Below, piece by piece: positions 1-6,350 of a stretch of DNA of 6,881 nucleotides. The DNA lies in the NCBI GenBank assembly GCA_002303765.1, contig DBCB01000088.1, positions 1-6,881 on the forward strand. The letters run 5' to 3'. Made by a program: the position numbers and the translations under genes. A model generated the notes under the pieces. The model saw only the letters and a list, made by a program, of their open reading frames with translations, had not been told where the DNA came from and did no database searches. The DNA comes from Planctomycetaceae bacterium UBA969. Lineage in GTDB: Bacteria > Planctomycetota > Planctomycetia > Gemmatales > Gemmataceae. Each line of letters starts with the position of its first letter. Position 1 is the stretch's first letter.

Positions 1-3000
1 ATGTTTTTAAAGGCAAACACCTCGGACATTATGAATTGATTGGCGCCATTGGAAAAGGCGGGATGGCCACCGTCTTAAAAGCAAGGGATATCTTGTTGGA
101 CAGAACTGTGGCGGTGAAAGTATTGCCCCCGGATATGGCAAAAGAAAACGAGAATGTTTTACGATTTCATCAAGAGGCAAGAAGCGCTGCAAGGCTCGAT
201 CACGAAAACATCGCCAGGGTATTTTATTGCGGTGAGGATCAAAATCTAAGTTTTATCGCATTCGAATTCATTGAAGGGAAAAACCTCCGTGAAATCTTAA
301 CTGCCCGCACGACAATACCTTGCGAAGAAGCATTACTTTACATGATTCAAGTTGCTCGGGGGCTTATTCATGCTGCGAGCCGTAATGTTGTGCACCGCGA
401 TATCAAGCCTTCAAACATTATCATAACACCAACAGGTTTGGTAAAATTGGTGGACATGGGGCTAGCAAGATCGCTTGGACCCAATGAAGGCGGGTTGACA
501 CAATCCGGAATGACATTAGGCACCTTTGATTATATTTCACCCGAACAGGCATTAGAGCCACGCGATGCTGATCATCGTAGTGACATTTATTCGCTGGGCT
601 GCACTTTTTATCATTTGATTACAGGCCATGCAGTGGTTCCAGAAGGTACTGCAGCGAGAAAGCTTTATCATCACCAGCATGTTAAACCCACTGATCCAAG
701 AGTGTTAATTCCAGATTTGCCTGATGGCATCGCAATGCTTCTAGACAAAATGATGGCAAAGCTACCGATCGACAGGTACCAGACTCCCCAAGAAATGCTT
801 GCAGATATGGAGAATGTTGCGATAAGCCTTGGGATTGCCCCCCGCGATTCACAAATCCGGGCCTTGGGCAACCACATTATCAGCCCGACTGGAAGACAAC
901 AAAGCCTGACTTACCCCATGGCATTAGCTGGAATATTTATAATCGTTGTGCTTATATTTATGGATTCTCTGCCAAGCAAAACCCCAAATACAGAGGGTAC
1001 TTGGCCCTTCAAAAACCAGCGCTCAGCTTCCAACGATTCCCCTTTGTTTCCCGATTCCGGAAATAATAAACCCAGAGAAAACACACCGATCAATAACCCT
1101 GCGATGGAAACAAAGGCTGGATTGATTCCCAAATATGAATCGGAAGAACCAACTTTAAAAGAACTCAGAGAATGGCTCCAAAAAAACAAGGACGCCAGGC
1201 AAATCGAAATCGTGCTAGCCAAAGATCTTGACCTTACGCCTGAAAACGACAAACAAGAACCGGGCTTGATCCTCAACCATGCGCAAGTAAAAATCCGAGG
1301 TAAGGATTCTGTTAAAAGGCCCACCCTTAAATTGGGATACGATGCCCGCTCTGTTACCACCCCCGTTGCATGGTCTGCTCTCACTATTGATTCAGATGAT
1401 GCAATCATTCAGGATGTCAACATTACGATCGATGCGCGATCTACTGATACCGAAATGCATGGGGTAACCTTCCGGGGCAAAAAAGCTCTGGTTTTAAGAC
1501 GCTGCGAATTCATCCAGGCACAAGCGGTTCAAAGCGAAAATAGGCAACTGGCATCCGTCCTGCTTGATTCTCCCGAAAACACAAAACCCACGATTAATAT
1601 CGAAGACTGCTGCTTCCTGGGTTTCGAGCAAATTGTCTCGCCCCTTAATGACACCGGGAAACCCGAACCTGTCTCTTACCGGCAACCGGATGGAGGTGGG
1701 TGTGATGCGATAATTAAAAAAGGAAATTCGCGCATCAGGTTAACCGATTGCGTCTTTGGGCCTCATTACTCCATCATTCATTTTCTTGGAAAAACCGACA
1801 CCGATAATCCCGTGGTGATTCAGCACTGCTCCATCATGCAAGGCTCAAAATCGAGTCTGATTTATGCAGGTTCGCAATCCAATCCACAGATTGAAATGAA
1901 CCATTCCTTAATTGCAAAATCCCCTGACCTTCTGTTTCAAACCGATTCCGATAATGCAGTTCTTATTCGAAACACCATGGGGCCTAGCCAAACAAAGTAC
2001 AAAGGTGAAGAAAATCGTTATTACAAAGTAGATAGCTTTTTGATCCAGAATTCTCCCCCGTTTTCATTCAACGAATTCCTCTCGTTTCAAAACCAGTTAC
2101 GCGATAACAAACTAGGCACTGATGAAACCTCAAAGTTGTTGGAAACCAGTCCCTGGAAAAATGATCAGCCTCTCAAATTACTTGAAGAGTTTCATCTAGG
2201 GCAGGCTTTCATGCTTAAAGACACGGCGTTGGAACTTCGCAGCCCTGACAACATTTCTGACAGGCTTATAGGTGCAGAAAAATTCCTCGACTTCTCTTAT
2301 ATCTCGAAGCCTCTTCCATCCATTACCAGCACCAAGCCTGAAGCATCGAACAAACCTAGAATAGTTGACTCTGCTGAAACCGATGATCCTTCAAAATTTG
2401 TTTTCAAAACTCTTGAAACTGCGCTCGCATCTTGCAAGGGAGGCGAAACAATTCTCATCAGACATGATGGTGATCTTATTATAAAGCCCTTGCGGCTCGA
2501 TAAGACTGCGGGCGAAATCACCATCAAGCCTTTTCCGGGTAGCAAGCCCATTCTTGTTTCTGGAGATACGCGCGAGGGAATAACTGTTGCAATGTTTCTT
2601 ATCAATGAAAGCTCTTTAAAGCTTGAAGATTTAGAAATTGTATCCAGACCAATATTGGCGGGGTTGCGCACACCATCTTTGGCAACTCTCGGGAAGGCCG
2701 GCTCCATCAACCTGAAAAATTGCAGTGCTACTTTCGAAAAAAGTGACGCACTGCAACTACCAACCATCATTGGGTTAGGGGTGGATACCAACCTGATGAT
2801 GGATTCCATGCCAGGAAAACCCCCTGCACCGGCTAATTCCATCCTGATTGATCAATGCAGGTTGCGTGGTGAATGCAACATATTCAGAAATCGAACCACA
2901 AGAAATTGCGAATTACAAATCTCCCAAAGTTTCATTGCAATCGCAGGGGCGATCATCAAAGTAGAATCCCCCGGTACCGGCGCTGTGGCGATTGCAGGAT

Positions 3001-3437
3001 TACAAGCAAGAATTTACAAAGTATCTGCTTTTTGCGAGGGAATCCCATTCCAGATAACACAGGGAAAACCCTCCACAAGTCCAATCATGGTAAAGCTTAG
3101 CGAAAGCCTGCTAGTTCAAATTGGGGCAAAGGAATTAGTTCAGTTAGAAGACCCAGAAATATCACAGGAACGGCTTAAAGAATCGGTGCAGATTGAAGGA
3201 GGGAGGAATATTTTTGGGAGCGGAGACAAATTGCTTTTGGCAAAATCGCCAATCGATATTAGTAAAGATTTTTCATTAAACCTTGAGGGTTGGAATGCAC
3301 TTTTCCCAGACTCGCAGAGCATTAAGTTAGCAACATCCATACCAGCTCTGGGAACAAAGTCTGGGGTATTTTGGAAAGCCCCCCTGGCTCAATTTCGAAC
3401 TGACGAAACAATAGGGGTTGGATATATCGCCCCATAA
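1..3437 (+). CDS. Membrane serine/threonine protein kinase with large beta-helix-like exterior (5' partial)
   Basis: This is a Hanks-type Ser/Thr kinase predicted to phosphorylate proteins in the cytoplasm in response to something sensed outside the membrane. The frame is open to the left edge (first full codon at 3), and the residues before the glycine loop read GKHLGHYELIGAIGKGG, so the true start lies upstream; a TTG at 36 falls inside the ATP loop and is not the start. Numbering from codon 3: glycine loop about 14-24, VAVK lysine 39, helix-C Glu 58, HRD 131-133 with Asn 138, DMG 151-153 in place of DFG, then GTFDYISPEQA, the activation-segment end. All catalytic residues are present, so it should be active. 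A single hydrophobic segment at about 304-320 (LAGIFIIVVLIFM) follows, then a polar Pro/Asn-rich linker and roughly 800 residues outside. That part has two related stretches (about 380-640 and 795-1040) of short beta strands with phrases such as LVLRRCEF and LKLEDLEIVS, typical of right-handed beta-helix (pectate-lyase-like) folds. The kinase call is firm; the beta-helix is inferred and the ligand unknown. Confidence 0.93.
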   Translation, partial: VFKGKHLGHYELIGAIGKGGMATVLKARDILLDRTVAVKVLPPDMAKENENVLRFHQEARSAARLDHENIARVFYCGEDQNLSFIAFEFIEGKNLREILTARTTIPCEEALLYMIQVARGLIHAASRNVVHRDIKPSNIIITPTGLVKLVDMGLARSLGPNEGGLTQSGMTLGTFDYISPEQALEPRDADHRSDIYSLGCTFYHLITGHAVVPEGTAARKLYHHQHVKPTDPRVLIPDLPDGIAMLLDKMMAKLPIDRYQTPQEMLADMENVAISLGIAPRDSQIRALGNHIISPTGRQQSLTYPMALAGIFIIVVLIFMDSLPSKTPNTEGTWPFKNQRSASNDSPLFPDSGNNKPRENTPINNPAMETKAGLIPKYESEEPTLKELREWLQKNKDARQIEIVLAKDLDLTPENDKQEPGLILNHAQVKIRGKDSVKRPTLKLGYDARSVTTPVAWSALTIDSDDAIIQDVNITIDARSTDTEMHGVTFRGKKALVLRRCEFIQAQAVQSENRQLASVLLDSPENTKPTINIEDCCFLGFEQIVSPLNDTGKPEPVSYRQPDGGGCDAIIKKGNSRIRLTDCVFGPHYSIIHFLGKTDTDNPVVIQHCSIMQGSKSSLIYAGSQSNPQIEMNHSLIAKSPDLLFQTDSDNAVLIRNTMGPSQTKYKGEENRYYKVDSFLIQNSPPFSFNEFLSFQNQLRDNKLGTDETSKLLETSPWKNDQPLKLLEEFHLGQAFMLKDTALELRSPDNISDRLIGAEKFLDFSYISKPLPSITSTKPEASNKPRIVDSAETDDPSKFVFKTLETALASCKGGETILIRHDGDLIIKPLRLDKTAGEITIKPFPGSKPILVSGDTREGITVAMFLINESSLKLEDLEIVSRPILAGLRTPSLATLGKAGSINLKNCSATFEKSDALQLPTIIGLGVDTNLMMDSMPGKPPAPANSILIDQCRLRGECNIFRNRTTRNCELQISQSFIAIAGAIIKVESPGTGAVAIAGLQARIYKVSAFCEGIPFQITQGKPSTSPIMVKLSESLLVQIGAKELVQLEDPEISQERLKESVQIEGGRNIFGSGDKLLLAKSPIDISKDFSLNLEGWNALFPDSQSIKLATSIPALGTKSGVFWKAPLAQFRTDETIGVGYIAP

Positions 3438-3438
3438 A

Positions 3439-3478
3439 TAAATAAGGCTTGCCCGAAACCTCAGGCAAGCTTTATTTA
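3439..3478. terminator. Bidirectional intrinsic terminator between convergent genes
   Basis: An inverted repeat starts two bases after the kinase stop codon. The left arm 3439-3453 pairs with the right arm 3464-3478 over 15 bp, with a single G-T mismatch (G-U in RNA), around a 10-base loop. The GC core is GGCTTGCC/GGCAAGC, and A/T-rich outer arms supply a T-rich tail on both strands. It sits between the kinase gene (+) and the small gene (-, ending at 3504), so it likely stops transcription from both directions. Confidence 0.85.
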
Positions 3479-3503
3479 CAGTGTGCTTAAAGGGCAAGTC
3501 GCT

Positions 3504-3692
3504 TTACTTTTTACCGCTTTTTTTCTTTACTGTTACCTTGGCCTTCGCCTTTGCTACGGGGGCCTTGGCTTTCGCCTTTGCTACAGGGGCTTTAGATTTC
3601 ACAGCAGGTGTGGCTTTCTTTTGCCCAAATATAGCATCATAACCTTGTGAAAAATTCTTCGTTTCTGCGAGTCCAATCCTAATAATGCTCAC
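3504..3692 (-). CDS. Small conserved-looking protein with Lys/Ala-rich basic tail
   Basis: A 62-residue protein. The start is a GTG at 3692 (then Ser-Ile-Ile-Arg), chosen because a near-perfect AAGGAGA ribosome binding site lies eight bases upstream. The first ~26 residues (core IRIGLAETKNFSQGYDAIFG) look like a small folded or recognition segment. The remaining ~39 residues contain 15 lysines, are rich in Ala, Pro and Val, and have no acidic residue. They include two exact copies of the nonapeptide KAPVAKAKA. Such tails resemble those of histone H1-like proteins, AlgP and the HU C-terminal extensions, which contact nucleic acids, so binding to DNA, RNA or the ribosome is a reasonable inference but not shown. 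It lies 108 bases downstream of the M20 peptidase gene on the same strand, so cotranscription is possible, and it is followed by the 3439-3478 terminator. I do not recognise a named family. The ribosome binding site and structured protein argue that it is real. Confidence 0.75.
   Translation of the reverse strand: MSIIRIGLAETKNFSQGYDAIFGQKKATPAVKSKAPVAKAKAKAPVAKAKAKVTVKKKSGKK
3537..3590 (-). repeat. 27-bp tandem duplication in the basic tail
   Basis: Two adjacent 27-base units, 3537-3563 and 3564-3590, match at 25 of 27 positions. Each encodes nine residues of the KAPVAKAKA type, and the reading frame is kept. The two differences fall at codon third positions, so the peptide copies are identical. 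This points to in-frame expansion by slippage or unequal crossover, a common way for such tails to vary in length. Confidence 0.9.
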
Positions 3693-3700
3693 TTCTTATT

Positions 3701-3707
3701 TCTCCTT
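3701..3707 (-). promoter_or_regulatory. Ribosome binding site deciding the GTG start of the small gene
   Basis: The minus strand reads AAGGAGA here, a near-complete match to the anti-Shine-Dalgarno consensus, eight bases before the GTG at 3692. It is the strongest ribosome binding site in the window and implies efficient translation of the small basic protein. Confidence 0.8.
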
Positions 3708-3800
3708 GGTGAAAAAAAATCGTACGACTTTCTTTATAACACAATTCAAACCCATTGGCATTAACATTGTAATCTTTGATAATTTTCACAATGACTAATT

Positions 3801-4967
3801 CTATACGGACTGGGAAATAACAAAATCACAAAGGATCTCTTCCGCAATCTTTAGTTGTTCGATTTCTATCCATTCATCTTTAGTATGGGCCTGGGCAATG
3901 CTTCCCGGACCAAAAACAACTGCAGGAATAAATGCTTCGCACAAACTTGCGGCATCCGTTCCATAAGGTTCTGCATCGATTTCCAATGTCCCAATTCTTG
4001 ATTTAATACTCTTACCCAAAGCCTGAACCAGTTTCGGGGAATATTCATCGCCCAAAGCAGGCGCTGCAAGCCATGGTTCCGTTACTTCAAATGGAATGTC
4101 CTTGCATTTTTGCCCCAGCCATTCGCGGAATTGATTTACCGCTCCCTCAGGTGTTTCTCCTGGAAGCAATCTTCGATCAACCTGCACCGCACAAAAATCC
4201 GGTACCGTATTCACGCTAGCGCCACCGCGAATTGTTCCGCAACTTAGGGTTGCACTTCCAAGCCTTGGATGCCCAGGCAACGCCGCAAGATGTTTTGCAT
4301 ATTCTTCGACATAAGGCAGAATCTTGGCCATGCCGTATATGGCATTTTTCCCTTTTTCAGGAGTGGAACTATGGCAGGATACCCCTTTGCATTGCAAATC
4401 CCATCGAACCGCACCCTTATGAGCGTTTACAATATGTAGGCGGGTCGGCTCTGCTACGACTGCCCAAATAGATTTTGGATCTTTTGCTTTTAACCAAGGC
4501 TGATTAACTATACTTTGAATTCCTTGAAACCCATGCTCTTCATCAATGGTACAAGCCATGACCAATTGGGGCATACCTGCCTTTTTTTTCTTGAAAAGTC
4601 GGGCAAAAGCTGTCGCCATGGATGCCATCCCTCCTTTAACATCACACGCCCCCCTACCATAAAGCTTGCCTGCTTCTATTTTGGCACCAAAGGGATCGAT
4701 GATCATTCCATCAACGGGAACTGTATCTTGATGCGCTTCAAAGAGTATAGTTTGAGAGGGGTTACCTGGGGGATCCATGAAGGCGACTAAATTATCTCGG
4801 CCCGGCTGAATTTTGGTTCGCTCGGTTCGAGCCCCCATATTTTTGAAAAAAGTTTCCATGTAAGCAGTTACACGGCTTTCAAATATAAGTTCTTCTGGCA
4901 GCGCCCTGCCCATCGGATTTATACTTGGTAAACGAACTAAATCAGCGAGAAGGCTGGTTACATCCAT
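3801..4967 (-). CDS. M20-family zinc metallopeptidase/deacylase (ArgE/DapE/CPG2-like)
   Basis: A cytoplasmic two-metal amidohydrolase or exopeptidase of 388 residues, close to the usual family length. The ATG at 4967 (MDVTSLLADLVRLPSINP) is preferred over the in-frame TTG at 4982, because GAGGA lies eight bases before it and the TTG overlaps that site. Numbered from this ATG, all M20 motifs are present: AHQDTVP with metal His 79 and Asp 81; GRGACDVKGG with bridging Asp 109; DEEHG with catalytic Glu 143 and metal Glu 144; AEPT with metal Glu 173; the lid/dimer-domain His 199 in VSCHSSTPEKG; and a late metal His 361 in QAHTKDEW. No signal peptide is seen. Relatives remove acetyl or succinyl groups from amino acids (ArgE, DapE) or cleave dipeptides and aminoacyl amides; the sequence does not separate these. 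There is no arginine or lysine biosynthesis gene nearby, so I give no symbol. It is divergent from sucC and upstream of the small basic-protein gene. No clear terminator lies in the 108-base gap after it. Confidence 0.93.
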   Translation of the reverse strand: MDVTSLLADLVRLPSINPMGRALPEELIFESRVTAYMETFFKNMGARTERTKIQPGRDNLVAFMDPPGNPSQTILFEAHQDTVPVDGMIIDPFGAKIEAGKLYGRGACDVKGGMASMATAFARLFKKKKAGMPQLVMACTIDEEHGFQGIQSIVNQPWLKAKDPKSIWAVVAEPTRLHIVNAHKGAVRWDLQCKGVSCHSSTPEKGKNAIYGMAKILPYVEEYAKHLAALPGHPRLGSATLSCGTIRGGASVNTVPDFCAVQVDRRLLPGETPEGAVNQFREWLGQKCKDIPFEVTEPWLAAPALGDEYSPKLVQALGKSIKSRIGTLEIDAEPYGTDAASLCEAFIPAVVFGPGSIAQAHTKDEWIEIEQLKIAEEILCDFVISQSV

Positions 4968-4975
4968 TGTCAGAA

Positions 4976-4980
4976 TCCTC
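4976..4980 (-). promoter_or_regulatory. Ribosome binding site deciding the ATG start of the M20 gene
   Basis: The minus strand reads GAGGA here, eight bases before the ATG at 4967. A TTG start at 4982 would place this site inside the coding sequence and would itself be preceded only by a poly-T run, so the shorter protein is favoured. Confidence 0.65.
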
Positions 4981-5051
4981 AAAAAAAAAGGAAATCTCTA
5001 GGAATGATCACAGAAAAAGTTGGTATCCCAACCTATTCATCCTATAAATAC

Positions 5052-5079
5052 TAGACAGCTTATGCTGTAAAGTTATAAA
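5052..5079 (+). promoter_or_regulatory. Candidate sigma-70-type promoter for sucCD
   Basis: TAGACA at 5052-5057 (5 of 6 to TTGACA) and TATAAA at 5074-5079 (5 of 6 to TATAAT) are separated by 16 bases. Transcription would begin near 5086, giving a short leader of about 37 bases before the sucC start at 5123. It lies in the only gap ahead of sucCD. Planctomycete promoters are poorly characterised, so this is a consensus match only. Confidence 0.45.
5055..5068. repeat. Small inverted repeat inside the sucC promoter spacer
   Basis: ACAGC at 5055-5059 and GCTGT at 5064-5068 are perfect inverted complements around TTAT. The repeat overlaps the end of the putative -35 box and the spacer, where a repressor could bind. 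Five-base arms can arise by chance, so the operator role is speculative. Confidence 0.25.
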
Positions 5080-5122
5080 CATTCATCATACCTTATTCCT
5101 TGAAGAGTAGATGGGTTGGTCC

Positions 5123-6310
5123 ATGAAAATTCACGAATACCAAGCTAAAGACTTACTTGCTGCTGAAGGGGCCAAAATCCCTGCAGGCATTATTGCAAAT
5201 ACCCCTGAAGAAGCTGTCAAAGCTTTTGATCATCTGGGTGGCAATCCCGTTGTTCTTAAGGCACAGGTTCATGCGGGTGGCCGAGGCAAAGGTCGCTTCA
5301 AAGATAGCGGCAAAGATTTCGGTGGGGTTAAATTCATTACCAAACGCGAAGACATCATTCCTATTTCTGAAGTGATGTTTAAATTTCCTCTGGTTACCAT
5401 GCAAACTGGGCCAGAAGGCCAAAAGGTTTCTAAGATTTTGGTTCAAAGCGCAGCTGATATCTCGCGCGAAATCTATCTTGGCATGGTTTTAGATCGCTCC
5501 GAAGGCATGCCAATCATGATGGCATGCGCTGATGGTGGCGTTGATATCGAAGAAGTTGCCCATAAGCACCCTGAAAAACTTTTGAAGATGGCAGTTTCTC
5601 CTGAAACCGGACTTCTTCCCTATCAAGCTCGCAAACTAGCTTTTGCTCTTGGCTTTACGCCTGAACAGGTTCCACAAGCCGAAGCCATCATGATGGCATT
5701 ATCCAAGGTTTTCCTTGCGCAAGATGCCAGCCTTGCTGAAATTAATCCATTAGTCGTTACTCCCACGGGTGAGGTTTTGGCATTGGATGCCAAAATCACC
5801 TTCGATGACAACGCACTTTTCCGACATCCTCACATTGAACACTTACGCGATCTTTCCGAAGAAAACCCTTCTGAAGTACGTGCTGCTAAATCCGGTTTGA
5901 GTTTTGTGCAAATGAGTGGCAACATAGGATGCCTTGTTAATGGTGCTGGCCTTGCAATGAGCACTATGGACATCATCAAGTATCATGGTGGCGAGCCTGC
6001 AAACTTCTTGGATGTTGGGGGTGGTGCAAATAAGGATCAGGTAACCGAAGCTTTTCGAATTTTGCTATCCGATCCTAATGTAAAAGCGGTACTGGTCAAT
6101 ATTTTTGGTGGCATCATGAAGTGCGACACCATTGCGAATGCCATTCTTGCTGCCTACAAGGAAGTCGGTTTCCATGTGCCATTGGTGGTAAGGTTGGAAG
6201 GTACAAATGTAGCTGAAGGCAAGAAAATCCTTCAGGAAAGCGGACTTAAGATCATCGCTGCTGAGGGATTAACCGATGCTGCTAAAAAAGTTGTAGCTGC
6301 TGCCAAATAA
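5123..6310 (+). CDS. sucC: Succinyl-CoA synthetase beta subunit (ADP/GDP-forming)
   Basis: SucC is the nucleotide-binding subunit of the cytoplasmic TCA-cycle enzyme that converts succinyl-CoA, phosphate and NDP to succinate, CoA and NTP. I place the start at 5123, where the protein begins MKIHEYQAK, matching the family's MNLHEYQAK opening. An in-frame ATG at 5111 would add only MGWS. Neither start has a well-spaced ribosome binding site (GAAGAG at 5102-5107 is too near 5111 and rather far from 5123). At 395 residues it is slightly longer than E. coli SucC (388). An N-terminal ATP-grasp domain spans about 1-235, with Lys 46 in VLKAQVHAGGRGK and the metal-binding pair Asn 208 (in EINPL) and Asp 222 (in LDAKITFDDN). 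A C-terminal ligase domain follows, with NFLDVGGGAN at about 304-313, NIFGGIMKCD at 336-345 and VVRLEGTN at 365-372. ATP versus GTP preference cannot be read with confidence. sucD follows after 40 bases, so the two form an operon. Confidence 0.97.
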   Translation: MKIHEYQAKDLLAAEGAKIPAGIIANTPEEAVKAFDHLGGNPVVLKAQVHAGGRGKGRFKDSGKDFGGVKFITKREDIIPISEVMFKFPLVTMQTGPEGQKVSKILVQSAADISREIYLGMVLDRSEGMPIMMACADGGVDIEEVAHKHPEKLLKMAVSPETGLLPYQARKLAFALGFTPEQVPQAEAIMMALSKVFLAQDASLAEINPLVVTPTGEVLALDAKITFDDNALFRHPHIEHLRDLSEENPSEVRAAKSGLSFVQMSGNIGCLVNGAGLAMSTMDIIKYHGGEPANFLDVGGGANKDQVTEAFRILLSDPNVKAVLVNIFGGIMKCDTIANAILAAYKEVGFHVPLVVRLEGTNVAEGKKILQESGLKIIAAEGLTDAAKKVVAAAK

Positions 6311-6338
6311 ATCATAAACCAAGTTCAAAAGAATCTGC

Positions 6339-6342
6339 GGAG
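6339..6342 (+). promoter_or_regulatory. Ribosome binding site of sucD
   Basis: GGAG lies eight bases before the ATG at 6351, in the 40-base sucC-sucD gap. The gap holds no hairpin or promoter-like sequence, which supports translation of sucD from a shared sucCD transcript. Confidence 0.6.
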
Positions 6343-6350
6343 TTGTTTTC

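Noticed and set aside
1..3. ATG at the first base as a gene start
   Set aside because: It is in a different frame from the kinase and meets a stop at 37-39 after 12 codons.
36..38. TTG as the start of the kinase gene
   Set aside because: It lies inside the ATP-binding glycine loop, and the frame is open with kinase-like residues (GKHLGHYE) up to the left edge, so the real start is outside the window.
2297..2842. 181-codon open frame on the minus strand inside the kinase gene
   Set aside because: It lies antisense to a well-supported coding region, shows no recognisable motif and has no ribosome binding site; the same applies to the other antisense or out-of-frame openings such as 911-1408 and 6396-6839.
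3720..3727. Palindrome TCGTACGA upstream of the small gene
   Set aside because: An eight-base palindrome is expected by chance at this scale and does not extend outward.
3733..3738. TATAAA on the minus strand as the -10 box of the small gene
   Set aside because: Its position is plausible (leader of about 33 bases), but no -35-like hexamer lies 16-18 bases upstream, so a promoter is not claimed.
3764..3794. CATTGT...ACAATG inverted repeat as terminator of the M20 gene
   Set aside because: The arms are six A/T-rich bases around a loop of about 17, with no T-run, so it is too weak to call.
3801..4967. Assignment of the M20 gene as argE or dapE
   Set aside because: The motifs are shared by many M20 enzymes with different substrates, and no arginine or lysine biosynthesis gene is adjacent.
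4980..4982. TTG as the start of the M20 peptidase
   Set aside because: It overlaps the GAGGA ribosome binding site that serves the ATG at 4967 at ideal spacing, and it adds only five residues not typical of the family.
5111..5113. ATG as the start of sucC
   Set aside because: It adds MGWS before the family-typical MKIHEYQAK opening, and the GAAGAG upstream is only three bases away. It is not fully excluded, since the 5123 start also lacks a well-spaced site.
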